Source: Allodiplogaster sudhausi
Lineage: Eukaryota > Nematoda > Chromadorea > Rhabditida > Diplogasteridae
Direction of reading: 5' to 3'
Assembly (NCBI GenBank): GCA_945643635.1
Contig: CALZFC010000147.1
Coordinates: forward strand, 260,001 to 324,000
DNA length: 64,000 nt
Below, in pieces: positions 48,901 through 60,900 of the stretch. Position 1 is the first letter of the stretch. Each line of letters begins with the position of its first letter. Made by a program: the position numbers and the translations under genes. Under the pieces are notes generated by a model. The model did not search any database. It was not told the DNA's origin and saw nothing but the letters and a program-made list of their open reading frames with translations.

Positions 48901-51900
48901 TCTTCACTCTTGCCTTCTCTCTTCACTCTTGCCTTCTCTCTTCACTCTGGTCTTCTCTCTTCACTCTGGTCTTCTCTCTTCACTCTGGTCTTCTCTCTTC
49001 ACTCTGGCCTTCTCTCTTCACTCTTGCCTTCTCTCTTCACTCTTGCCTTCTCTCTTCACTCTGGTCTTCTCTCTTCACTCTGGTCTTCTCTCTTCACTCT
49101 TGCCTTCTCTCTTTACTCCGGTCTTCTCTCTTCACTCTGGTCTTCTCTCTTCACTCTTGCCTTCTCTCTTCACTCCGGTCTTCTCTCTTCACTCTGGTCT
49201 TCTCTCTTCACTCTGGTCTTCTCTCTTCACTCTGGTCTTCTCTCTTCACTCTGGTCTTCTCTCTTCACTCTGGTCTTCTCTCTTCACTCTGGTCTTCTCT
49301 CTTCACTCTGGTCTTCTCTCTTCACTCTGGTCTTCTCTCTTCACTCTGGTCTTCTCTCTTCACTCTGGTCTTCTCTCTTCACTCTGGTCTTCTCTCTTCA
49401 CTCTGGTCTTCTCTCTTCACTCTGGTCTTCTCTCTTCACTCTGGTCTTCTCTCTTCACTCTGGTCTTCTCTCTTCACTCTGGTCTTCTCTCTTCACTCTG
49501 GTCTTCTCTCTTCACTCTGGTCTTCTCTCTTCACTCTGGTCTTCTCTCTTCACTCTGGTCTTCTCTCTTCACTCTGGTCTTCTCTCTTCACTCTTGCCTT
49601 CTCTCTTCACTCTTGCCTTCTCTCTTCACTCTTGCCTTCTCTCTTCACTCTTGCCTTCTCTCTTCACTCTTGCCTTCTCTCTTCACTCTGGTCTTCTCTC
49701 TTCACTCTTGCCTTCTCTCTTCACTCCGGTCTTCTCTCTTCACTCTGGTCTTCTCTCTTCACTCTGGTCTTCTCTCTTCACTCTGGTCTTCTCTCTTCAC
49801 TCTGGTCTTCTCTCTTCACTCTGGTCTTCTCTCTTCACTCTGGTCTTCTCTCTTCACTCTGGTCTTCTCTCTTCACTCTGGTCTTCTCTCTTCACTCTGG
49901 TCTTCTCTCTTCACTCTGGTCTTCTCTCTTCACTCTGGTCTTCTCTCTTCACTCTGGTCTTCTCTCTTCACTCTGGTCTTCTCTCTTCACTCTGGTCTTC
50001 TCTCTTCACTCTGGTCTTCTCTCTTCACTCTGGTCTTCTCTCTTCACTCTGGCCTTCTCTCTTCACTCTTGCCTTCTCTCTTCACTCTGGTCTTCTCTCT
50101 TCACTCTGGCCTTCTCTCTTCACTCTTGCCTTCTCTCTTCACTCTTGGCTTCTCTCTTCACTCCGGTCTTCTCTCTTCACTCTGGTCTTCTCTCTTCACT
50201 CTGGTCTTCTCTCTTCACTCTGGTCTTCTCTCTTCACTCTTGCCTTCTCTCTTCACTCTGGTCTTCTCTCTTCACTCTGGTCTTCTCTCTTCACTCTGGC
50301 CTTCTCTCTTCACTCTTGCCTTCTCTCTTCACTCTTGCCTTCTCTCTTCACTCTTGCCTTCTCTCTTCACTCTGGTCTTCTCTCTTCACTCTTGCCTTCT
50401 CTCTTCACTCCGGTCTTCTCTCTTCACTCTGGTCTTCTCTCTTCACTCTGGTCTTCTCTCTTCACTCTGGTCTTCTCTCTTCACTCTGGTCTTCTCTCTT
50501 CACTCTGGTCTTCTCTCTTTACTCTGGTCTTCTCTCTTCACTCTGGTCTTCTCTCTTCACTCTGGTCTTCTCTCTTCACTCTGGTCTTCTCTCTTCACTC
50601 TGGTCTTCTCTCTTCACTCTGGTCTTCTCTCTTCACTCTGGTCTTCTCTCTTCACTCTGGTCTTCTCTCTTCACTCTGGTCTTCTCTCTTCACTCTGGTC
50701 TTCTCTCTTCACTCTGGCCTTCTCTCTTCACTCTTGCCTTCTCTCTTCACTCTGGTCTTCTCTCTTCACTCTGGTCTTCTCTCTTTACTCTGGTCTTCTC
50801 TCTTCACTCTGGTCTTCTCTCTTCACTCTGGTCTTCTCTCTTCACTCTGGTCTTCTCTCTTCACTCTGGTCTTCTCTCTTCACTCTGGTCTTCTCTCTTC
50901 ACTCTGGTCTTCTCTCTTCACTCTGGTCTTCTCTCTTCACTCTGGTCTTCTCTCTTCACTCTGGTCTTCTCTCTTCACTCTGGCCTTCTCTCTTCACTCT
51001 TGCCTTCTCTCTTCACTCTTGCCTTCTCTCTTCACTCTGGTCTTCTCTCTTCACTCTGGTCTTCTCTCTTCACTCTGGTCTTCTCTCTTCACTCTGGTCT
51101 TCTCTCTTCACTCTGGTCTTCTCTCTTCACTCTGGTCTTCTCTCTTCACTCTGGTCTTCTCTCTTCACTCTGGTCTTCTCTCTTCACTCTGGTCTTCTCT
51201 CTTCACTCTGGTCTTCTCTCTTCACTCTGGTCTTCTCTCTTCACTCTGGTCTTCTCTCTTCACTCTGGTCTTCTCTCTTCACTCTGGTCTTCTCTCTTCA
51301 CTCTGGTCTTCTCTCTTCACTCTGGTCTTCTCTCTTCACTCTGGTCTTCTCTCTTCACTCTGGTCTTCTCTCTTCACTCTGGTCTTCTCTCTTCACTCTG
51401 GTCTTCTCTCTTCACTCTGGTCTTCTCTCTTCACTCTGGTCTTCTCTCTTCACTCTGGTCTTCTCTCTTCACTCTGGTCTTCTCTCTTCACTCTGGTCTT
51501 CTCTCTTCACTCTGGTCTTCTCTCTTCACTCTGGTCTTCTCTCTTCACTCTGGTCTTCTCTCTTCACTCTGGTCTTCTCTCTTCACTCTGGTCTTCTCTC
51601 TTCACTCTGGTCTTCTCTCTTCACTCTGGTCTTCTCTCTTCACTCTGGTCTTCTCTCTTCACTCTGGTCTTCTCTCTTCACTCTGGTCTTCTCTCTTCAC
51701 TCTGGTCTTCTCTCTTCACTCTGGTCTTCTCTCTTCACTCTGGTCTTCTCTCTTCACTCTGGTCTTCTCTCTTCACTCTGGTCTTCTCTCTTCACTCTGG
51801 TCTTCTCTCTTCACTCTGGTCTTCTCTCTTCACTCTGGTCTTCTCTCTTCACTCTGGTCTTCTCTCTTCACTCTGGTCTTCTCTCTTCACTCTGGTCTTC

Positions 51901-54439
51901 TCTCTTCACTCTGGTCTTCTCTCTTCACTCTGGTCTTCTCTCTTCACTCTGGTCTTCTCTCTTCACTCTGGTCTTCTCTCTTCACTCTGGTCTTCTCTCT
52001 TCACTCTGGTCTTCTCTCTTCACTCTGGTCTTCTCTCTTCACTCTTGCCTTCTCTCTTCACTCCGGTCTTCTCTCTTCACTCTGGTCTTCTCTCTTCACT
52101 CTTGCCTTCTCTCTTCACTCTTGCCTTCTCTCTTCACTCTGGTCTTCTCTCTTCACTCTGGTCTTCTCTCTTCACTCTGGTCTTCTCTCTTCACTCTGGT
52201 CTTCTCTCTTCACTCTGGTCTTCTCTCTTCACTCTGGCCTTCTCTCTTCACTCTTGCCTTCTCTCTTCACTCTGGTCTTCTCTCTTCACTCTGGCCTTCT
52301 CTCTTCACTCTTGCCTTCTCTCTTCACTCTTGGCTTCTCTCTTCACTCCGGTCTTCTCTCTTCACTCTGGTCTTCTCTCTTCACTCTGGTCTTCTCTCTT
52401 CACTCTGGTCTTCTCTCTTCACTCTTGCCTTCTCTCTTCACTCTGGTCTTCTCTCTTCACTCTGGTCTTCTCTCTTCACTCTGGCCTTCTCTCTTCACTC
52501 TTGCCTTCTCTCTTCACTCTTGCCTTCTCTCTTCACTCTTGCCTTCTCTCTTCACTCTGGTCTTCTCTCTTCACTCTTGCCTTCTCTCTTCACTCCGGTC
52601 TTCTCTCTTCACTCTGGTCTTCTCTCTTCACTCTGGTCTTCTCTCTTCACTCTGGTCTTCTCTCTTCACTCTGGTCTTCTCTCTTCACTCTGGTCTTCTC
52701 TCTTTACTCTGGTCTTCTCTCTTCACTCTGGTCTTCTCTCTTCACTCTGGTCTTCTCTCTTCACTCTGGTCTTCTCTCTTCACTCTGGTCTTCTCTCTTC
52801 ACTCTGGTCTTCTCTCTTCACTCTGGTCTTCTCTCTTCACTCTGGTCTTCTCTCTTCACTCTGGTCTTCTCTCTTCACTCTGGTCTTCTCTCTTCACTCT
52901 GGCCTTCTCTCTTCACTCTTGCCTTCTCTCTTCACTCTGGTCTTCTCTCTTCACTCTGGTCTTCTCTCTTTACTCTGGTCTTCTCTCTTCACTCTGGTCT
53001 TCTCTCTTCACTCTGGTCTTCTCTCTTCACTCTGGTCTTCTCTCTTCACTCTGGTCTTCTCTCTTCACTCTGGTCTTCTCTCTTCACTCTGGTCTTCTCT
53101 CTTCACTCTGGTCTTCTCTCTTCACTCTGGTCTTCTCTCTTCACTCTGGTCTTCTCTCTTCACTCTGGCCTTCTCTCTTCACTCTTGCCTTCTCTCTTCA
53201 CTCTTGCCTTCTCTCTTCACTCTGGTCTTCTCTCTTCACTCTGGTCTTCTCTCTTCACTCTGGTCTTCTCTCTTCACTCTGGTCTTCTCTCTTCACTCTG
53301 GTCTTCTCTCTTCACTCTGGTCTTCTCTCTTCACTCTGGTCTTCTCTCTTCACTCTGGTCTTCTCTCTTCACTCTGGTCTTCTCTCTTCACTCTGGTCTT
53401 CTCTCTTCACTCTGGTCTTCTCTCTTCACTCTGGTCTTCTCTCTTCACTCTGGTCTTCTCTCTTCACTCTGGTCTTCTCTCTTCACTCTGGTCTTCTCTC
53501 TTCACTCTGGTCTTCTCTCTTCACTCTGGTCTTCACTCTTCACTCTCGTCTTCTCTCTTCACTCTGGTCTTCTCTCTTCACTCTGGTCTTCTCTCTTCAC
53601 TCTGGTCTTCTCTCTTCACTCTGGTCTTCTCTCTTCACTCTGGTCTTCTCTCTTCACTCTGGTCTTCTCTCTTCACTCTGGTCTTCTCTCTTCACTCTGG
53701 TCTTCTCTCTTCACTCTGGTCTTCTCTCTTCACTCTGGTCTTCTCTCTTCACTCTGGTCTTCTCTCTTCACTCTGGTCTTCTCTCTTCACTCTGGTCTTC
53801 TCTCTTCACTCTTTTATCTTCTCTCTTCACTCTGGTCTTCTCTCTTCACTCTGGTCTTCTCTCTTCACTCTGGTCTTCTCTCTTCACTCTGGTCTTCTCT
53901 CTTCACTCTGGTCTTCTCTCTTCACTCTGGTCTTCTCTCTTCACTCTGGTCTTCTCTCTTCACTCTGGTCTTCTCTCTTCACTCTGGTCTTCTCTCTTCA
54001 CTCTGGTCTTCTCTCTTCACTCTGGTCTTCTCTCTTCACTCTGGTCTTCTCTCTTCACTCTGGTCTTCTCTCTTCACTCTGGTCTTCTCTCTTCACTCTG
54101 GTCTTCTCTCTTCACTCTGGTCTTCTCTCTTCACTCTGGTCTTCTCTCTTCACTCTGGTCTTCTCTCTTCACTCTGGTCTTCTCTCTTCACTCTGGTCTT
54201 CTCTCTTCACTCTTGCCTTCTCTCTTCACTCCGGTCTTCTCTCTTCACTCTGGTCTTCTCTCTTCACTCTTGCCTTCTCTCTTCACTCTTGCCTTCTCTC
54301 TTCACTCTTGCCTTCTCTCTTCACTCCGGTCTTCTCTCTTCACTCTGGTCTTCTCTCTTCACTCTTGCCTTCTCTCTTCACTCCGGTCTTCCTTCTTCAC
54401 TCTTGCCTTCTCTCTTCACTCTGACCTTCTCTTCACTCT
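36965..54439 (+). repeat. Satellite array of a 19-bp unit (about 920 copies)
   Basis: Head-to-tail units of TCTGGTCTTCTCTCTTCAC with two main variants, TCTTGCCTTCTCTCTTCAC and TCCGGTCTTCTCTCTTCAC. The plus strand is almost all pyrimidine. The unit has no stop in any plus frame, and since 19 is not a multiple of 3 each frame yields the same 19-residue peptide period, so frames of 5880, 5787 and 3636 codons arise. Up to about 42.7 kb it is a higher-order repeat of 6-7 units (133 bp). 42.74-44.7 kb is nearly pure TCTGG units. The rest is mixed. Rare indels occur at about 42740, 43803, 44140 and 53815. Confidence 0.97.
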
Positions 54440-55130
54440 TGTGCCCAGGGGAGCCCCTGGGTTCTTGACAAGCTGGCTGGATCGACGCTACCTTACAACT
54501 CGACCTGGCCCTCTTAAATCCCTTTTAACTCACTTTAGAATATGAGGAAGGAAGCGAGAGTAATAACTAACGATTTATTACTTAGAACAAAAAGGGAAAG
54601 AAGGCAAACAAATTATAGATACAGAACAAGCCAATACAACTCCCAAGCACTCACGTCCACTCGATCCTCGATGAAGCTGCCACTGTCGCTGTCGTCCCTC
54701 TTGACGCCCTTCTCACCGCTACAGACGAGTCCCCTCCTGCCGCTGACCACGCGGCCTCCACTCCACTCGCCTCGCTCACCTCTGAGCACCGGCCCCTGCC
54801 GCTACACTAGCTAGCCAACCGGCTCACCCCAACCTACTCGAGCAGAAGGGCGAAAGGGCCGTGGTATCTACCCCAGGGGCACTCACACCTCTAGTCCAAA
54901 GCACCACTATACGAGTGTACTATACCTACACTATAAAGAACACATGAGCATTTACAGTAGAATACAGAGTAAGGCGACAACACTATAAACAAAGGGCCTA
55001 GAAGAACTATACAAGCAACACAAACTATAATAGTCTAAAACGGAGGAATAAGGGAAAGGGTCTGGGAAGAAGTGAAAGGAATGCAGAGAGAGAGGGAAAA
55101 GAGAGAGGAGGGATCAGCCTCTCTCTTACA
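54440..55130 (-). repeat. 3' LTR of the retrotransposon
   Basis: Identical to 61520-62210 except three substitutions. Preceded (in element sense) by the polypurine tract. Confidence 0.97.
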
Positions 55131-55145
55131 TCCCCCCCTTCTCCC
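55131..55145 (-). other. Polypurine tract
   Basis: On the element's sense strand GGGAGAAGGGGGGGA abuts the 3' LTR, the expected plus-strand primer site for reverse transcription. Confidence 0.85.
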
Positions 55146-55162
55146 GTAGAGTCGTCCCGACT

Positions 55163-57973
55163 CTAGTATGGGCGGTAGGACGAGGAGCCTCTTCCGCGAA
55201 AGCCTCCGCCTCGTCCGCGTCCTCTGTACTGTCCTCTGCCGCCTCCGAAGTCGTACTGGCCGCCGTAGTTGTGGCCGTAAAAGGTCCTGCCACGGAAGCC
55301 TCCCCGTTGTCTTCTCTCTCCGTTAGTGGCTGCAAACGATATCTGTTGTTTTGTCTGTTCATTCTTCTTCCTTGGACTATTCTCCTCCTTATTCTCATGT
55401 CTATTCTTCAAATTCTCACCTCGCAAGAACTCCATGTCGATTTTGACCGCTCTTACCAATTCCTTGATGTGCCGCAGAACCATCCATTCTTTGATCTCCT
55501 GATTCCGACGTCTTGTTCCATGGACGAGGTATGCTGGTACAGTGGAGCCAAACGCGGGAGTCTTGGTGCCCACAACTGCCAGTCTCCTTCCACTCCACTC
55601 CACATCCAATAAGGCCTCCATTTCTTCGCGTTCTTCCTTGGTGATGTCGTCGGGAGGGAGGTCCGGGCAGATCACCACTTCCGATTTTGCCTCCTCTGCC
55701 AGTCCATTCAGTCTTACCAGCTGTAGTCCCAACTTAGTCCCCAATCCGTCCCATTCCTCATCCTCCTCCCAAGGAATGACGATGAATACCAGCCGAGCCT
55801 TGAGCTGTCGCAGCTGCTTGAGTGCTGAGAGAAGCTCCCTAGCTCCTTCGTACGGGATGCAGGTACCGTCTCGCCTCGTCTCAAGTGCCCGCTTCCATGT
55901 GTTCGGCACCAGCCACGCTACCGTTCCTGTCCATTCCGTCGGGTACTCCTTCCTGCAAACCATATTCATTCCTCTCTGTACACGCTTTCTTCGTTTACAC
56001 TCTTTTTCGTCTTCATCCTTTTCGTTCATTTCCCTCCTAACAAGTTTCAATTGGTCAAAAGGAATCACCAGTTCTCCCTTTCCCTTTCCTTCGTTCACTT
56101 TTGCCGAATTTTCACTTACATCTATCACTCGGTATGGACCTTGCCATTCACTAGTCAACTTAGGAAATGCAGCAGCGCGTTTTTCTGCGGGCACCTTAAC
56201 AAGAACCCGGTCCCCTACTTTCGGATATTCCCTCCCTGCAACTCCATTCCTATCATCATAAGCCTTCTTCATTCTTCCCGCTGCTCTCTCGTTGTTCTCT
56301 CTCGCCTGATCATGAGCAATTCGCAGCCCATCTAGCATTCGCGCCTTATAATCTTCTACGTCAACTCCAACCTTTTCTTCTTCTCCTAAATTTTCTCCCA
56401 AAGAGCGTGGATCCCTACCATGAACAAGAAAGAAAGGAGATTCCCCAATGCTCGAGTGAGGGATGCTATTGTATGCGAAGACTACAAACGGCAACATCTC
56501 ATCCCACCTTTCTGGCTCTCTCACTTTCTTCTGCAACAATCGTATGAGCGTCTGATTGAATCTCTCCACTGCTCCATTCTCACGAGGGTTGTATCCCTTT
56601 GTCACAATTTGTTCCACCCCCATTTTGGCTAGCAGTTCAGTCATAACCCGATTCACAAATTCCCCTCCTTGGTCAGAAATGAGTGCCCTAGGCATGCGTC
56701 CGTGAGCAATCCAACCAGACAGAAATTTTTCTGCTACTTCTCGCGCACTTTTCGTCTCCATCGGCAGAGCTGCTCCATATTTCGTGAAATAATCGATGAT
56801 TGACAGAATGTATCTATTCCCCGAAATAGATGTCCCAATCTCCAGAATGTCAAACCCCACCAGCTCGAAAGGTTCAGATGCCAAAATTGGTTGCAGGGGC
56901 GGAACTAGCTTTTCTCTCACATTGAATTCCTCACAGACTCGGCACTCCTTCACATGACTCTCCACGTCACTTTTCATTTTCTCCCAATAGTAGTCCTTCA
57001 GTTTCTTCATCATTTTCCCCACGCTCCAGTGTCCACCACACTTCCCGTCGTGCCACTGATTCACAGTTTCTTTCCTCAAAGTTCTCGGTACGAAGAATCT
57101 CTTGCCTCCGCGTGCTCCTTCTACTTGCAGTATTCCTTGCTCTTCAGTCCAGCGAAAGCCCCTTTCTCTCACTGCCTGCTCTCTGCTCTCTCTTACTCTC
57201 TTCAGCATCTCGCTTCCTTTCTCGTCTTTCTCTGTTTCTTCTCTCCACCTCTCTCTCACCCCAATTAGCTGCACACTCATGACCACTCGCTTCTCACCTT
57301 TTCTCTGCTCGTCTGCTTGGTACACTACCCTCACCGAGTTTACCACTCTCTCAATCTCTACTCTCTCGCTATCCGATTGATCTATTGGCACCGGGCTTCT
57401 GGACAGGGCATCAGCAACATTATTCGCTGCTCCCTTCACATACTCGATCTGGACATCTGAAGACTGTATCTCCAATGCCCAGCGCAGATTTCTCGCTGAA
57501 ACACTCTTGTTACCGAACATTGCCTTCAGTGGCTGATGATCAGTGCGCACAATGACTCTTGTACCAAAGTAGAAAGGGCGGAACTTCCTAAGGGCAAAGA
57601 CAATAGCAAGAGCTTCCCCATCCGTGACGTGGTAATTCCGTTCAGCCGCACTACACCGCTTAGACGCAAAGTACAAGGGATGTAGATATCCATCTTCTCC
57701 TTCCTGAGAGAGAACGGCACCAATCGCCTCCTTCGACGCATCGGTATAGATGATAAAAGGACGACGGCCATTCTTCGCAGCTTCTACATCTGGTTGGGCC
57801 AGGACAGGAGCAGAAGAAAGCGCTTTCTTCATTTCCACAAACGCTCTCTCTTCATTCTCGCCCCAAGTCCAAACCACTTTCTCACTCGTCAGTCTAGTCA
57901 GGGGAGTCGCCTTTTGCGCGAAGCCATGCACGAATTTCCTATAATAGCTGCACATTCCTAGGAAACACTTCAA
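55163..57973 (-). CDS. Retrotransposon pol, 3' part: RT end, RNase H, integrase, extra C-terminal module
   Basis: About 936 codons open, entered by frame change from the upstream frame, not by its own ATG. In order: the RT thumb/connection (FLGMCSYYRKFV); RNase H (YTDASKEAIGAVLS, DGEALAIVFALRKF, RTDHQPL); integrase zinc finger (H-H-C-C, about 56930-57055); the integrase core with its first Asp near 56850, ISDQGGEF near 56665 and NGAVERFNQT near 56575; and a C-terminal SH3-like part. Beyond integrase lies about 200 residues of an unfamiliar alpha/beta module (WTGTVAWLVPNTW, RRDGTCIPYEGARELL, ARLVFIVIPWEED), then a Gly/Arg tail with several RGG/RGRG motifs ending SSSYRPY. No envelope-like gene is seen. 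Confidence 0.93.
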   Translation of the reverse strand: MKCFLGMCSYYRKFVHGFAQKATPLTRLTSEKVVWTWGENEERAFVEMKKALSSAPVLAQPDVEAAKNGRRPFIIYTDASKEAIGAVLSQEGEDGYLHPLYFASKRCSAAERNYHVTDGEALAIVFALRKFRPFYFGTRVIVRTDHQPLKAMFGNKSVSARNLRWALEIQSSDVQIEYVKGAANNVADALSRSPVPIDQSDSERVEIERVVNSVRVVYQADEQRKGEKRVVMSVQLIGVRERWREETEKDEKGSEMLKRVRESREQAVRERGFRWTEEQGILQVEGARGGKRFFVPRTLRKETVNQWHDGKCGGHWSVGKMMKKLKDYYWEKMKSDVESHVKECRVCEEFNVREKLVPPLQPILASEPFELVGFDILEIGTSISGNRYILSIIDYFTKYGAALPMETKSAREVAEKFLSGWIAHGRMPRALISDQGGEFVNRVMTELLAKMGVEQIVTKGYNPRENGAVERFNQTLIRLLQKKVREPERWDEMLPFVVFAYNSIPHSSIGESPFFLVHGRDPRSLGENLGEEEKVGVDVEDYKARMLDGLRIAHDQARENNERAAGRMKKAYDDRNGVAGREYPKVGDRVLVKVPAEKRAAAFPKLTSEWQGPYRVIDVSENSAKVNEGKGKGELVIPFDQLKLVRREMNEKDEDEKECKRRKRVQRGMNMVCRKEYPTEWTGTVAWLVPNTWKRALETRRDGTCIPYEGARELLSALKQLRQLKARLVFIVIPWEEDEEWDGLGTKLGLQLVRLNGLAEEAKSEVVICPDLPPDDITKEEREEMEALLDVEWSGRRLAVVGTKTPAFGSTVPAYLVHGTRRRNQEIKEWMVLRHIKELVRAVKIDMEFLRGENLKNRHENKEENSPRKKNEQTKQQISFAATNGERRQRGGFRGRTFYGHNYGGQYDFGGGRGQYRGRGRGGGFRGRGSSSYRPY

Positions 57974-57983
57974 CTCCTTCTTA

Positions 57984-60900
57984 TCACCTCGGTTGTTTTT
58001 GCTGCTGGATCTTCTCTACTTTGGCTGCATCCGTCTGGATCCCCGCTACCGTAATCCTATGGCCCAAGTATTCCGCTTCCCTTTGTGCCAACACACACTT
58101 CTGCGCTTTGAGTCTCAACCCACTCTCTCGCAATGCCCGGAACACTTTCTCCATCTCCGCCGCATGCTCCTCCTCGCTCTCCGTAGCGATGAGAATATCG
58201 TCAATGTACACGTGTACCTTCTCCCCAAGTACATCCTTCAGTACTCTCTCCATCACTCTCTGAAAAGTGGCGGGAGAAGTTGACAATCCAAAGGGCAGAA
58301 CATTCCACTCATATAGTCCATTCATGGTAGCGAAAGCAGTTTTTTCTTTACTACTCTCTTCCAGGGGAATCTGCCAATATCCGCTCAAAAGGTCAAGTGT
58401 CGAAAACCAAAAGGTCTTGCCCTTCAACATCTGCAAGGTCATATCAATAGACGGCAGGGGATAAGCGTCCATCTTAATGCGCGCATTCAGTTTCCTGTAA
58501 TCTACACAAAGGCGAAGGGACTTGTCCTTTTTCAGTGCTATCACCAAAGGGGAAGACCAGGGAGATGCACTGTCCCGAATGATTCCTCTCTCCTTCATTT
58601 CCTCCAGTTTCTTTCTCACTTCTGATTGGAGACCCAGAGGAACCGGCCGCTGCTTAAGCTTAATGGGAGTCGCATCGCCCGTGTCTACATAATGTTCAAC
58701 TAGAGTTGTTCTGCCCATCTCTTCTTCACTCAATGCAAACACATCCTGGAACTGCTCCACTACCCGCTTGCAGTTCTCGCTCCCAATCAATCCACTCTTC
58801 TGGACAGCTTCTATTACTGTCTGGCTGCGTTCTGTACTGTCTCTCTCTCTTCTCTGACTTAGCACCTTTTTTCCCCGGTCACTCTCTCCTTCTCCCGCTT
58901 TCTCACCTAGCACGCTGTCACTTGGCACGAAGTCTGCTTCCACCCAGTTGCCAACTTTTTCATTCTTCTTCAGTCTCATCGGATAATGGAATGGGTTGAA
59001 CACTGAAAGCACTCTTACTTCTCCTTTCTCGTTCACCACTCCTTCGCTGAGTCCATGGGTCGTCCCTACCAGCATATTTCTGCTTTCTCGCAGAGGAGAC
59101 TTCAATTGCACCTGGGCAGATCCAAAGGAAGGGATGAACACACTATGCGAAACAAAAGCAGGCTCACCTTCCTTCTCACTCTCATTCCACCACCCATCTC
59201 GTTTTCCCCACATTGTGATAGTGTTCTGTCCGAGCAACACTTTATTACCATTCCTCACCACGTACACTCCTATTCTCTCCCTCTCTCCTTCCATTTCCAT
59301 AGTGATTATCGCTTTCGCACTGATATCCAATTTGCTTGCTGCAGCATCTAGCACTTCTCCTTCTCTCACCGTGCGCCACTCGACCACTCCACTCTGCTCA
59401 ACTTCTTTCATCACATCTACAGGTACCGTAGTAACTTCCGAGCCACAGTCCAAGATCGCTTCTACAGTAACCCCGTTCAGCTTCACTTTCACTCGATTCA
59501 GTGGCCTCCAGAACAACTGCTCTTCCCCCTTGCACTCTTTCACTTCTCCTTTCTCCGCGGTCTGGTTCTCCTCTGTCGCTTCTAGTCTCTCTCTTTCCTC
59601 TCTCTGCACAAAGTTTTGGCGGCGCGGTTTGGTGCAGTACTGCTGGGAATGCCCTTGTTCTTGGCAGTTGTAACACTTCCCCAGAAACACCTTTCTCTCT
59701 CCATTCCCACTACTGTGATGCCCGGTTCCAACCGTCGCTCTCGCCTGAGGATGCTGCTGCGGAGGGGTTGGCTGTGACGAGGCCACACTCGCATTCAGCC
59801 CCTGCATACTGCGCAGGGTACTCGTAATGTTCTCCGTCATCCTCGTCTGTTCTTCTGTTCGCGGCGGAGGATTACTGTACTGCTGACTACGGTAGTTCTC
59901 CAGCTTTCTCCCGCTATCGAATTTCCCTTTCTCAACTCGCGTGTTCACTCCACCCCATTCCTTCTTTCTCTCTCCTCCCCCTAATCTCTCACCTCTTCTC
60001 TGTATCATCTCCATTCTCAGCGCTGCTTCTTTCACCTGGATGTACACCATATCCTTTCTCGCATGGTCCATCTCCTTTAGCAAGTCCTGGTAGTCCCGCC
60101 AGTGAGAGAGCTGTGCTACCAATTTCTTGGCCAAGATGGGTGCCAAGTGATGCTCTGGGAGTCGTGGGAATGCGCGTTCAGCTAGTTGCTCCAAGAAAAG
60201 AGTGAAATTGGTCAGGCTTTCCCCTTCTCTCATTCTCAAATTCTCCCACTTCGCAGTCGCAGAGTACTCGTCCATGAGGCTATCTCCCCTGTACCTCTCT
60301 TTCATTTTCCTCACGATCACCGAATAACTAAGGTCTTTACCCCGGGTAACCGAATCGAAGATAGCGCGGGCCGCCTTTCCAAGATGTTCCCTAAGGATCA
60401 CTACCATTCTCTCTTCGCCCAGTAACTCCCTATACTTCAACTCTAGCCGATCGATGAATTCTGAGAAAGCCCTAGATCCAAAGCCATCCGTAAAGACAGT
60501 AACCGGGGGGAGGGCTTGGGAAGTCATATTTTCTATCAACTTTCTCTGCCAGTCCTCATTACCACTTCCTCGAGACCCCCTGCTTCTCTCACTCCCTCGC
60601 GACTGACTTCTGCGCGTGTCGATAGTCCCGGCTCTCGTTCTCGGCCGATATCTCCTCGCCGTCTCTGGAACTGGCTCGCTCCTCCGCCTCAGGATTCTCT
60701 GCATTTCGTCATCACCGTCTTCTTCATTGAAGCTTCCCCCTTCATTCTCATTTTCATCCCACTCCCCACCATTCCTACCTGCATCGATCTGCCCCTGCAT
60801 CGCATTTCGCGCTCGCTCCGACTCTGCTAGTTTCTTCCTCGTCTCTTCTAGATCCGCCAGGGCCTGTTCCAGTCTCCGACTCTCCTCCTCTCTTCCTTGT

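Noticed and set aside
36903..54545. Giant plus-strand reading frames (up to 5880 codons) as real proteins
   Set aside because: They arise from a stop-free 19-bp satellite unit. All three frames are open, composition is identical in each, and no domain or start context is present.
54542..54814. 90-codon frame inside the LTRs (also 61622-61894)
   Set aside because: It lies within both LTRs antisense to the element and has no coding character beyond being open.
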